This document shows, one piece after another, positions 7,587 through 15,444 of a stretch of DNA of 36,620 nucleotides; position 1 is the stretch's first letter, and every line of letters starts with the position of its first letter. The stretch covers positions 1 through 36,620 of the forward strand of contig JAQVKF010000015.1 of assembly GCA_028694795.1 (NCBI GenBank). Direction: 5' to 3'. Below the pieces are notes generated by a model. It ran no database searches and was not told where the DNA came from. It saw nothing but the letters and a program-made list of their open reading frames with translations. Source of the stretch: Thermoguttaceae bacterium (GTDB taxonomy: Bacteria > Planctomycetota > Planctomycetia > Pirellulales > Thermoguttaceae). The position numbers were made by a program, and so were the translations under genes.

Positions 7587-9329
7587 ATGGGAAATTTCTT
7601 TCTCGATAATGAAGATATTCAGTTCCAGCTTGGCAATCTGGATTTGCTCAAAATCGCGAAGCAACAGGAAGATCGCTCGCGAAATGGCAATGCCGATTAC
7701 GTGCCCGATTCGCCAGCGGATGCAGTCGATAATTATTATAAAGTGCTGGAAATCGTGGGCGATATCGCCGCCAACACGCTTGAACCAAACGCCGAGGCGG
7801 TTGATGCGGAGGGACACACGCTAAACGACGATGGTACCGTGACGCTTCACCCACTGGTGGAAGAAAATCTGAAACGATGCCGTCAAGCAAATTTAATGGG
7901 TTTTACCTTGCCGCGTGAGTTTGGCGGACTCAACAATCCGACGACGATTTATTCGGTGGCGAATGAACTGATTAGCCGCGGCGACTGTTCGTTCATGAAT
8001 ATTTTTGGCTTACAGGGTAACGCGGAGACGATTAACGCCTTTGCGTCTGAAGAGATTCGGCAAAAATATGTGTGTGATTTCGCGATTGGCGGCGCGACCG
8101 GAGCGATGGCGTTGACCGAACCGGACGCCGGTTCCGACTTGCAAGCGGTACGGCTCCGCGCGTGGCAAGATGAAAACGGTCAGTGGTATCTCAACGGTGT
8201 CAAACGGTTTATTACAAACGGTTGCGGCGAGATTCTCGTGACACTCGCTCGCAGTGAGCCGGACGTAGCGGATGGTCGTGGTCTAAGCGTGTTCGTCTCG
8301 CGTCGCTGCGAACAGATTCGTGTACGCCATCTTGAAGAAAAACTCGGTATTCACGGTTCGCCGACGTGTGAACTGGTGTTTAACGACGCACCGGCGGAAT
8401 TAATCGGTGAGCGTCAACGTGGTTTGATCACCTATGTAATGGCTTTGATGAATGGAGCGAGGCTTGGGATTGCGTCGCAATCGGTCGGCGTCGCGGAAGC
8501 GGCGTACCGTCTGGCTCGTACCTACGCGGCCAGTCGTTGTCAATTTGGCGTGGCGATCGAACAGATGCCCGCCGTGGCCGAGATGGTGGTCGATATGCAG
8601 ATCGCGGTAGAATCGGCACGTGCTCTCATGTATCAGACGGCGTTCATTTGCGACCAAGAGAACAACAATCTGCGGATTCTCGAAGGCGGACAGTGTGTCG
8701 ATAAAGCGGAAGAAAAAGAACGTAAATCGACCGCGCGTGCCCTCAAACGTGTCGCCGGTATGTTAACCCCGATGGGCAAATATTTCTGCTCGGAGATGGC
8801 CAATCGTGTCACCTACGATTGTATCCAAGTGCTTGGTGGTTCTGGTTTTATCAAAGATTATCCCGCGGAACGATACTATCGTGATGCGCGTATCACGACG
8901 ATCTACGAGGGAACGTCTCAGTTGCAAGTGTTGGCGGCGATTCGCAGTGTTTCGAGCGGTATTTTCGCCAGTTACGTCGAACAATACGAATCGAAGACGT
9001 TTGATGCCGCACTGCTTGACGATTTGAAGACGAAGCTGATTGGGTTACGAGAAAAGACGGTTGAAGCGGCAACCTTTGCGAAATCGCAGGCGTCCGGTTA
9101 CCTTGATCTGTCTGGTCGTCGGATTGTCGATGCCGCGATTCACGTGATCATTGGACATTATCTGCTCGAACAGGGTGCGGTGAATGAGCGCAAAAAGCGA
9201 GTCGCGCGTCGTTTCATCGAAAAGGGTTTGCCGACAGCCCTTGCCGGTTTGGAAATCGTACTTTCCGCCGATGCGTCCGCGATCCAAGAATACGAACTGC
9301 TCGCCGGTCCCGTACCAACCGTTGAGTAA
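7587..9329 (+). CDS. acyl-CoA dehydrogenase, long (580-residue) type
   Basis: Start at the ATG 7587 (AAGGA ~9 bases upstream) rather than the adjoining TTG. Flavin-dependent alpha,beta-dehydrogenation of an acyl-CoA is expected. Visible motifs: ALTEPDAGSD (~175-184), the FAD/substrate signature in the middle domain; GVKRFITNG; the C-terminal helical domain with CIQVLGGSGFIKDYPAERYY; and TIYEGTSQLQ, whose Glu (~441) matches the catalytic base of short- and medium-chain enzymes. At 580 residues it is longer than the ~380-residue classical forms. The extra ~45 residues at the N-terminus and ~130 at the C-terminus suit the ~600-residue subfamily with an added helical C-domain. It is the last gene of the etfBA operon, so EtfAB is its likely electron acceptor. 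Chain-length preference cannot be read from the sequence. Confidence 0.94.
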   Translation: MGNFFLDNEDIQFQLGNLDLLKIAKQQEDRSRNGNADYVPDSPADAVDNYYKVLEIVGDIAANTLEPNAEAVDAEGHTLNDDGTVTLHPLVEENLKRCRQANLMGFTLPREFGGLNNPTTIYSVANELISRGDCSFMNIFGLQGNAETINAFASEEIRQKYVCDFAIGGATGAMALTEPDAGSDLQAVRLRAWQDENGQWYLNGVKRFITNGCGEILVTLARSEPDVADGRGLSVFVSRRCEQIRVRHLEEKLGIHGSPTCELVFNDAPAELIGERQRGLITYVMALMNGARLGIASQSVGVAEAAYRLARTYAASRCQFGVAIEQMPAVAEMVVDMQIAVESARALMYQTAFICDQENNNLRILEGGQCVDKAEEKERKSTARALKRVAGMLTPMGKYFCSEMANRVTYDCIQVLGGSGFIKDYPAERYYRDARITTIYEGTSQLQVLAAIRSVSSGIFASYVEQYESKTFDAALLDDLKTKLIGLREKTVEAATFAKSQASGYLDLSGRRIVDAAIHVIIGHYLLEQGAVNERKKRVARRFIEKGLPTALAGLEIVLSADASAIQEYELLAGPVPTVE

Positions 9330-9578
9330 TTTTCGGTCATGGAATCAGCCTGATGGTAGAATCAACCAACCATGTAGGTAGATGGGAGGAACATTCAACC
9401 GGTCAGGCCAAGCTATATCCTCCGAACGATTCTTCACGAATTTTAGTAGGAGGGGCTTGTCGAAACGATGATTTTCGATTATGCTTTGGCGGCGTGGTTA
9501 TCTTTCGGAGGGTTGGCCGCTGTGGTGGTTATTTTTCCGGGAGATGGCCGTAGGAGTGCCCCTTTCGGGGTGCCGCAT
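9330..9578. other. spacer between acyl-CoA dehydrogenase gene and tRNA-Ser
   Basis: No clear terminator follows the acyl-CoA dehydrogenase gene. A small hairpin (GCCCC, TTTC, GGGG-type) sits at about 9558-9571, just ahead of the tRNA. A 39-codon frame with a hydrophobic core runs through this spacer (listed separately). Confidence 0.35.
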
Positions 9579-9587
9579 GGAGGATAA
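9468..9587 (+). CDS. possible 39-residue single-pass membrane microprotein
   Basis: ATG at 9468 with GGAGG ~14 bases upstream. The frame encodes MIFDYALAAWLSFGGLAAVV, then VIF and a Gly/Pro/Arg tail, ending at TAA within the first 9 bases of the tRNA-Ser gene. The hydrophobic stretch (~residues 5-23) is long enough for one membrane helix. The ribosome-binding site spacing is longer than usual and the overlap with a tRNA is odd, so this may be chance. No family is recognised. Confidence 0.2.
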   Translation: MIFDYALAAWLSFGGLAAVVVIFPGDGRRSAPFGVPHGG

Positions 9588-9662
9588 GCGAATGGTTAGC
9601 AGGCACATTGGAAATGTGTTGCCCTGGAAACGGGGTTGCGGGTTCGAATCCCGTGTCCTCCG
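9579..9662 (+). tRNA. tRNA-Ser (anticodon GGA)
   Basis: 84-base class II tRNA. The acceptor stem pairs GGAGGAT (9579-9585) with GTCCTCC (9655-9661), followed by discriminator G. The anticodon arm is GCACA-TTGGAAA-TGTGT with GGA in the loop, reading UCC and UCU serine codons. A long variable arm (CCC...GGG) is as expected for serine, and the T arm GCGGG-TTCGAAT-CCCGT carries the standard TTCGAAT loop. The 3' CCA is not encoded. It lies on the same strand as the etf operon. The nearest downstream terminator is at 9808-9843. Confidence 0.95.
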
Positions 9663-9765
9663 CTGGTAAATATCCATACAAAACACACTGTGAATATCCA
9701 ATGCATTGGGTATTTGGTGTACCGTGGGTGTCTACATAGAAAGATTGTATAAAATACAGGACATC

Positions 9766-9807
9766 GCTAAGGTATACTGTAAACCAGCTAAGGTATACTG
9801 TAAACCA
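9766..9807 (+). repeat. 21-bp perfect tandem duplication
   Basis: Two back-to-back identical 21-base units (9766-9786 and 9787-9807), each beginning GCTAAGGTATACTGTAAACC. They sit between the tRNA-Ser gene and the terminator. Each contains the near-palindrome GTATAC. They could be a protein-binding direct repeat or a recent slippage duplication. Confidence 0.85.
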
Positions 9808-9843
9808 AACGCATTTGGGACCATCGTCCCAGTGCGTTTTTTT
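9808..9843 (+). terminator. Rho-independent terminator after tRNA-Ser
   Basis: AACGCA and TGGGAC pair with GTCCCA and TGCGTT around a CATC loop, giving a stem of 12 bp with a small internal bulge, followed directly by seven T residues. This is the strongest plus-strand terminator in the window. It ends the tRNA transcript, or a short transcript started between the tRNA and the 21-bp repeats. Confidence 0.85.
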
Positions 9844-10186
9844 GATTTTCTGGTGTCACCAAACGGCAAAACTGGCGACACCCCCTTCCGCTCACCCCGT
9901 GTGTCATACGAGTGGCAACGCCTGTGATACGAACAGCGACATGATGCAGGCAACGGAATCCAATGGTGTAAAACACGCACGTTCATACGCAAATTCGACG
10001 GTCTAACCCATAGAAGAATCTACCCCCCTATGGAGGCCGCGTGTATCCGACCTTTTTCGTCCCGATTCGCCCATGGACGGAACACCGATTGGGTGTTCCA
10101 TCAAATCAAATCCGCCAAAAAAACATCTCCCACCCAAAACGGCCCCGTCCTAAGGCACACACGGCTAAAAATCAACAAGCCGCCAT
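9844..10186. other. intergenic region between terminator and isomerase-like gene
   Basis: No gene seen. A hairpin at 10079-10099 (GGAACACC, GATTG, GGTGTTCC; 8-bp stem) lies about 90 bases past the stop of the minus-strand isomerase-like gene. It lacks a T-run on either strand, so it is at best a weak terminator or a 3'-end stabiliser. Confidence 0.4.
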
Positions 10187-11212
10187 TTAAAAACCGCGTG
10201 CGACACAGACATCGTCGAAATTGCGAAGATGATAGTCGATATCAGCATAATCGAGTGCTCGGCAAAGCTCTCGCAACGCTACGCCCAAGCCATCCGGTCC
10301 CGAAAAACCGCCAAATTGACCGCCGCCTTTGACGTGCGGTTCCAAATCGACGAAAACGCCCGCGATTCCACGTCGTTTAAGATTCGCCTTCAACTCCGGC
10401 AGTGCAGGTCGCAATGCTCGAAAAATCGCCTCATGACCTGAATCGCCCAGCGTACACGGCACGAAATGGTGTAGCGATTCTTCATCCACCAGCTGTCCTT
10501 TTTCATGAACTGGAGCGTGGTAGTCTTTGATGTGAACCCAACCAAGCCCCGGCAGCATCAGTCGGAACTGTTCCAACAGCTCCGCCGCGGAAAAGCCTTG
10601 GACGATCAGGTTCGCGGCATCATAAACCATCGTCAATGCGGGATGGCTGACTTGCTTCCAAATCTCGGTCAACAGATATCCATTTCCACCCACAAGATTC
10701 GGTTCCACCTCGACACCATATGTCAGATCGCTTCGATGACACATCTCGGCGATCTGTCCCAACTGATCGACCACCTGCGGAATATGCGGCTTCGGATCGG
10801 CACCACGCGGATGGTAAAACGAAAAGCCACGAATCAGCTTCGACTCAAACGCGTGGGCCAATTCGCAAGCGCGACGCACTTCTGTGCTGAGGTATTCGGC
10901 AAACGGTACGAATCGATTTTTCGTTCCATCATCCACGTCCACCAATTTCACCTTACCAATCGGCGAACCGATGGACGACACATTCATCTGATATTCGTTC
11001 TGATATTCACGCAATTTCTGAATATCGCTGACCGAAAGATTCATCACATTTTTGACTCCGTCGCCCAGATCGACAAAGCGAATACTGTAATACTGAAGTC
11101 CTAAGGCGGCAAACGCGACGAACTGCTCGACAGGCGTTTTGTGATTCGCGGCCTCATCGGCAAAACCACTCAAAATCACCCGTGGATGCGAAGATGGTTT
11201 CGTTACACTCAT
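10187..11212 (-). CDS. sugar phosphate isomerase/epimerase-like protein (xylose-isomerase-type TIM barrel)
   Basis: 341 residues from the ATG at 11212, which has an AAAGGAAA ribosome-binding site ~6 bases upstream; an upstream in-frame start would add a poor 33-residue leader. The sequence fits the AP-endonuclease-2/xylose-isomerase-like barrel: ILSGFADEAANHKTPVEQFV at the start (substrate strand 1), GLQYYSIRFVD, a central GVEVEPNLVG with metal-ligand Glu, TMVYDAANLIVQG, GWVHIKDYH with a metal-ligand His, and a late FVDLEPH. Such proteins isomerise or epimerise sugars or inositol derivatives in the cytosol using a divalent metal; the family is abundant in planctomycetes. The substrate is unknown. 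It is likely monocistronic, separated from the ligase upstream by ~190 bases. Confidence 0.85.
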   Translation of the reverse strand: MSVTKPSSHPRVILSGFADEAANHKTPVEQFVAFAALGLQYYSIRFVDLGDGVKNVMNLSVSDIQKLREYQNEYQMNVSSIGSPIGKVKLVDVDDGTKNRFVPFAEYLSTEVRRACELAHAFESKLIRGFSFYHPRGADPKPHIPQVVDQLGQIAEMCHRSDLTYGVEVEPNLVGGNGYLLTEIWKQVSHPALTMVYDAANLIVQGFSAAELLEQFRLMLPGLGWVHIKDYHAPVHEKGQLVDEESLHHFVPCTLGDSGHEAIFRALRPALPELKANLKRRGIAGVFVDLEPHVKGGGQFGGFSGPDGLGVALRELCRALDYADIDYHLRNFDDVCVARGF

Positions 11213-11405
11213 CGTAGTTTCCTTTCGGTTGTCGTTATTCCAGTTCACACACGATTTCGATCTATACGTCCGCGTCGGCGCGTCGGAGTAATCCATTCCA
11301 TCTACATACACTCACCGGCCCGCTCGCAGAGGGTTAACTGGTGTTAGGACACAAATGGAATGGATGGCAAGCTTTGTGGATACATGATTTTGATCCACTC
11401 TTCAT

Positions 11406-12683
11406 TCAATCTTTCTTTTCGTAAAACACACGTTGGGCTTTGCCCTCTTGACGCGGAAGTGTACCTGGAGCGAAAACGTCACCCTTCGGTGAAAATTGCA
11501 ATCGCTCTTTGAGATGTTTTTCGACCATATATCCTGTCACTCCCGCCTCCGCCTCGACGTGAATGCGCACATCTTTCACACCGTCGCGTTCTTCGATGAT
11601 AATCTGATAATTCGGCAATACACCTGGAATCTCCAACAACGCCTGTTCGACCTGACGCGGGAAGAAATTCACGCCCTTCACAATCAACATGTCATCGATA
11701 CGTCCCGTCACCGGGGCGATTCGCAGATGGGTTCGACCACACGCACAACGCTCTCGTGACAGAATCCGCGTCAAATCGCCCGTACGGAAACGAATCACAG
11801 GCAATGCTTCGCGCGTGAGCGACGTGATCGTCAACTCGCCCACTTGACCGTCCGCTACGGGCTTGTGCGTCATCGGATCGAGTACTTCAGCCAAATAATG
11901 ATCTTCCCAAACGTGAATGCCGTTGTGCGCTGAGCAATCTTGACCAAGCGTACCCACACCACCCGTTTCCGTCATGCCATAAATATCAAACGCCTCGATC
12001 TCCAACCCCGCCGTGAGCCGTTTCTTCAGCTCGTCGCTGAACGTCTCCGCTCCGAAAATACCAATCTTCATCGCCGGTAGCTCGATCCCCATCGCATTAC
12101 GTTCCTCAAGGAAACGAATCCCATACGAGACGACCGCTCCGAAAACTTTCGTTCCAAAATCTTTCGCCAACGTCACCTGACGTTGTGTATGTCCGGAACT
12201 GGCTGGAACGATAAACAATCCCGCCGTGCGTGCCCCATGATAAAAACCGAACCCCCCATTAAAAAGACCGAACGTCGGCGTAATCTGCGTCACATCGCCC
12301 GGTTGCGCTCCCGCCATTCGGTAACATCGCGCCATGCACTCGCCCCACTGCGTCAAATCGTTCCGCGTGTACGGCATGACCACCGGCGTACCGGTCGAAC
12401 CGCTCGACATGTGCATTTCCGCAATTTCTCTCTCATCGACACAGCACAATCCGAGCGGATACGTTTGCCGGAATATATCTTTGCTCACCATCGGCAATTT
12501 CGTGATATCTTCCAACGTTTTCACATCATCCGGCCCGACGCCCTGTTCCTCAAACAGTTTACGGAACGCCGCATTTCGCCACACGTGCCGCACGATTTTT
12601 TGTAACCGCTCCAACTGCCACGCTCGAAGCTGGTCCACCGAGGCTGTTTCTTCTTGTGGATTCAAATATTGCGACGCTTCCAT
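11406..12683 (-). CDS. paaK: phenylacetate-CoA ligase family protein (AMP-forming)
   Basis: 425 residues, the normal PaaK length, with AAGGAT ~8 bases ahead of the ATG. Adenylating-enzyme motifs: the P-loop SSGSTGTP at 93-100, FDIYGMTETGG at 232-242, and IRFRTGDLTR at 297-306. The C-terminal subdomain starts near GRIDDMLIVKGVNFFPRQVE, as in PaaK. Four Cys cluster as C81/C80 and ERCACGRTH (~311-319), the latter being conserved in this family. The enzyme activates an aryl or acyl acid to its CoA thioester with ATP. No paa ring-oxidation genes are near, so in this organism it may instead serve aryl acids from amino-acid fermentation, or another acid. It may be linked functionally to the acyl-CoA dehydrogenase/ETF operon. 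Confidence 0.88.
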   Translation of the reverse strand: MEASQYLNPQEETASVDQLRAWQLERLQKIVRHVWRNAAFRKLFEEQGVGPDDVKTLEDITKLPMVSKDIFRQTYPLGLCCVDEREIAEMHMSSGSTGTPVVMPYTRNDLTQWGECMARCYRMAGAQPGDVTQITPTFGLFNGGFGFYHGARTAGLFIVPASSGHTQRQVTLAKDFGTKVFGAVVSYGIRFLEERNAMGIELPAMKIGIFGAETFSDELKKRLTAGLEIEAFDIYGMTETGGVGTLGQDCSAHNGIHVWEDHYLAEVLDPMTHKPVADGQVGELTITSLTREALPVIRFRTGDLTRILSRERCACGRTHLRIAPVTGRIDDMLIVKGVNFFPRQVEQALLEIPGVLPNYQIIIEERDGVKDVRIHVEAEAGVTGYMVEKHLKERLQFSPKGDVFAPGTLPRQEGKAQRVFYEKKD

Positions 12684-13008
12684 AACAAATCCTTATACAA
12701 AAACGAGTTCTATGAATCACCCGGAATAACGCTGGAGTTTTTTCACGAAAATACATTCCTTTGCGGTGGCAAAACCATCGACGACTATCCATGCGTTCCA
12801 AATTTTCCATCATACCTATGCTAAATACAAATTGCAATTGGGCAAAAGGTCGGTTTTTCGAAACATGAACACCGCTCAACCGCATATTCCGTCCGAACCG
12901 CTCCGCATAATTCTATGAAGGAGCTGATATCCCCTTGCGTAAATGGGACCCGCATCGTTATAATGAAAGATATAAATTTTTTATTCGTTTTCCCGAAGGA
13001 CCTTTTCG
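12684..13008. other. divergent intergenic region (ligase / response regulator)
   Basis: Holds the promoter of the response regulator (listed separately) and presumably that of the ligase on the other strand. No other structure was seen. Confidence 0.4.
12935..12964 (+). promoter_or_regulatory. sigma-70-type promoter of the response-regulator gene
   Basis: TTGCGT at 12935-12940, an 18-base spacer and a perfect TATAAT at 12959-12964. The expected transcription start near 12971 leaves a ~38-base leader with AAGGA before the ATG at 13009. Confidence 0.6.
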
Positions 13009-13731
13009 ATGCCACGTTCCAACGAAAAAAATGGACGTCATCCCCAAATTTTGCTGATTGCCGATGATCGTGTACTGCGTTCGTTCTTGCGTTCTGCGCT
13101 CGAATTGCGGGGATATCAGCTGATCGAGGCGAATTGCGGGGAAAATGGTTTGGTCATGTTCGCAAAACAGACGCCGGAAATCATCCTGTTGGACACCGCA
13201 TTGCCAGATATCAACGGCATTCGGCTGCTCGAACGCTTGCGGCATGGCTCCGCGATTCCAATTCTCGTGCTGTCGAGTCGTGATCAGGAACGTGATAAGG
13301 TCGCGGCGTTGGATGCTGGCGCGGACGATTATCTCACCAAACCGTTTGGCGTGGATGAATTACTGGCTCGAATGCGGGCGATTGCGCGACGATATCGCCA
13401 AGCGGCCCCTCCCACGGAGCCTGATTTACTGCAATTTGGAAATTTGGAAATTGATTTCACACGCCGTAGCGTATTGCGGGATGGCGAGGCTATCCATCTT
13501 ACGCCGACGGAATATCGATTACTCGAAACACTCGTGCGACATGAGGGAAAAGTCATGCCGCATTATGAATTGCTCAGCGAAATCTGGGGGCCAGATCGCC
13601 AACATGACGTACAACATTTGCGGGTATATATTTCACAATTGCGTCGTCGAATCGAAAACGACCCGGCTAACCCCATCTGGCTCCAGAATGTCTCCGGCGT
13701 CGGATACCGATTCACGATTCCCGAAGATTGA
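13009..13731 (+). CDS. OmpR/KdpE-family DNA-binding response regulator
   Basis: 240 residues. The receiver domain (~12-125) has the acidic pair D19-D20, the phospho-acceptor D62 in LLDTALPDINGI, a Ser at the switch position (LVLSS) and K111 in LTKPFG. The C-terminal winged helix (~135-238) has LTPTEYRLLETLVRHEGKVM, HDVQHLRVYISQLRRRIE and VSGVGYRF, the standard OmpR/PhoB fold. The spacing and TPTEYRLL match KdpE, which answers to potassium limitation. However, there is no kdpD, kdpFABC or any histidine kinase in the window, so it is an orphan regulator here and the target is unknown. Its own promoter lies at 12935-12964. proA follows 216 bases later and may or may not be co-transcribed. Confidence 0.88.
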   Translation: MPRSNEKNGRHPQILLIADDRVLRSFLRSALELRGYQLIEANCGENGLVMFAKQTPEIILLDTALPDINGIRLLERLRHGSAIPILVLSSRDQERDKVAALDAGADDYLTKPFGVDELLARMRAIARRYRQAAPPTEPDLLQFGNLEIDFTRRSVLRDGEAIHLTPTEYRLLETLVRHEGKVMPHYELLSEIWGPDRQHDVQHLRVYISQLRRRIENDPANPIWLQNVSGVGYRFTIPED

Positions 13732-13947
13732 CCAACCCTTTCCACGATGCGTAAGACATATCCGATCACACTTATAGTTCGGTCGGTCAACAGTTATCAC
13801 GTGGAATCGATATTTTCTCTCACAGAGACCGAGCGGAGCACACGGCTGTTGCGAACATTCGCACCGGAACGATCCGATGCCGACACCGCTTAAAACTGAT
13901 ACGAAGCCCAAACAAGCATATATTTTTTATATGGATTCTAGGAACGG

Positions 13948-15213
13948 ATGACGAAAATGAACGATTTGCAACAATACTGTACCGATGTGGCGCGGCGAGC
14001 GGACGCGGCGGCTCAAGAAATGGCTTCGTTGACCGGTATGCAAAAAAATGGATGGTTGCGACGAAGTGCGGAACTGCTGCGAACGGAATCGGCCAAAATT
14101 CTGACTGCAAATCAGACTGACCTAGATGCCGCGCCGGGATACAGTCTGACGACTGCCGCAATGGATCGATTACGACTCACTACGGAACGCATTGAAGGCA
14201 TTGCTCACGCACTTGAGGAGGTGGCAATGCTTCCGGACCCCGTCGGCGAGGTGATCAGTTCATCCATGCGACCGAACGGACTGCAAGTAAATAAAACACG
14301 TGTGCCATTGGGTGTCATTTTTTTCATTTATGAATCACGTCCGAATGTCACCGCCGACGCGGCGGCACTCTGCGTCAAAAGTGGTAATGCGGTCATTTTG
14401 CGAGGTGGTAAGGAGGCGATCCATTCGAGTCACGCGATCGTCGAGTTGCTCCAACAAGCGGCGAGAGAGTTCGCGATTCCGGTCGACGCCGTCCAGCTCG
14501 TTTCGACGACCAATCGTGATGCCGTGGGATATTTCCTGGGGATGCCGGAGTACATCAGCGTGGCGATCCCACGTGGCGGTGAAGGTTTGATTCGTCGGGT
14601 AGTCGCCGATGCCAAAATGCCCGTAATCAAACATTTTACGGGAAATTGCCATGTGTATCTCGATGCGACAGCGGATGCCGAGATGGCTGTATCGATTGTT
14701 ATCAATGGCAAGTGTCAACGAATGGGTGTTTGCAACGCGACCGAATCTCTCGTGGTACACGAGGCGTGCAGTCATACCGTTTTGCCCAAAGTGGCGGCGG
14801 CATTGCTTGCCAATGGTGTCGAAATTCGCGGCGATGGGCGAACACGGGCGATCGTGCCAGAAGCTATACCCGCGACCGATGCCGATTATGCGACCGAATT
14901 TCTGGGACCGATCATTTCCTGCGTCATCGTCGATTCGCGTGACACGGCGATTCGCCATATCAATCGTTATTCCTCGAAACATACGGAAACAATCGTGACG
15001 TCCGATTACGCAGCCGCTCAAGAGTTCGCGACTCGTATCGACAGTTCCGCCGTGATGATCAACGCAAGTACACGATTTAACGATGGTGGTGAATTCGGTC
15101 TCGGTGCCGAGATTGGCATTAGTACGGATAAACTCCATGCGCGTGGCCCGTGTGGTTTACACGAACTCACGAGTTACAAATATGTCGTCCGCGGAAACGG
15201 ACAAATTCGATAA
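13948..15213 (+). CDS. proA: gamma-glutamyl phosphate reductase (proline synthesis)
   Basis: 421 residues, the normal length. It reduces gamma-glutamyl phosphate with NADPH to glutamate-5-semialdehyde, the second step of proline synthesis in the cytosol. Motifs: TRVPLGVIFFIYESRPNVTA (118-136), CVKSGNAVILRGGKEAI, AIPRGGEGLIRRV, VIKHFTGNCHVYLD, and the catalytic Cys262 in MGVCNATESLVVH. The last part, NASTRFNDGGEFGLGAEIGI, is also characteristic. The ATG at 13948 has AGGAACGG just upstream; a second ATG nine bases on is an alternative. proB (glutamate 5-kinase) is not in the window. It converges with the PDZ-protein gene. Confidence 0.96.
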   Translation: MTKMNDLQQYCTDVARRADAAAQEMASLTGMQKNGWLRRSAELLRTESAKILTANQTDLDAAPGYSLTTAAMDRLRLTTERIEGIAHALEEVAMLPDPVGEVISSSMRPNGLQVNKTRVPLGVIFFIYESRPNVTADAAALCVKSGNAVILRGGKEAIHSSHAIVELLQQAAREFAIPVDAVQLVSTTNRDAVGYFLGMPEYISVAIPRGGEGLIRRVVADAKMPVIKHFTGNCHVYLDATADAEMAVSIVINGKCQRMGVCNATESLVVHEACSHTVLPKVAAALLANGVEIRGDGRTRAIVPEAIPATDADYATEFLGPIISCVIVDSRDTAIRHINRYSSKHTETIVTSDYAAAQEFATRIDSSAVMINASTRFNDGGEFGLGAEIGISTDKLHARGPCGLHELTSYKYVVRGNGQIR

Positions 15214-15444
15214 TTTGAACAATCCGACCTCTCTCCTCGGATACCACTCCTTAACGCCTGCTGCAACGCATTGTCGTTATGTGTTCCACTTTACCCGACC
15301 CGCACGCGGTCGGACCGCATGGTGCGGTTGCCGGTACTTCCCGGTCTGCTACGCAAGCGGTTGGGTTGGAGAGGATGACAGATGGACCATGCCGGAAGAC
15401 GTGAACGCCCGCTGCGACTCCACGTCCGCAACCGGCGGTTCCTC
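15214..15444. other. spacer between convergent genes with paired hairpins
   Basis: Two adjacent GC-rich hairpins at 15295-15313 (CCGACC, CGCACGC, GGTCGG) and 15314-15328 (ACCGCA, TGG, TGCGGT). They lie between proA and the convergent PDZ-protein gene. No T-run follows on either strand, so they may act as a transcription barrier or as 3'-end protection rather than as a classical terminator. Confidence 0.45.

Noticed and set aside
9330-9578. Signal-recognition-particle RNA or other housekeeping RNA in the spacer before tRNA-Ser
   Set aside because: GGTCAGGCC is reminiscent, but the conserved SRP apical loop (GGAAGGAAGCAGCC-type) is absent.
10079-10099. Hairpin after the isomerase-like gene called as a terminator
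   Set aside because: Good 8-bp stem but no T-run on the minus strand; mentioned only as a hairpin.
13009-13731. Naming the OmpR-type regulator kdpE
   Set aside because: Sequence is KdpE-like but kdpD and the potassium pump genes are absent, so the symbol would overstate the evidence.
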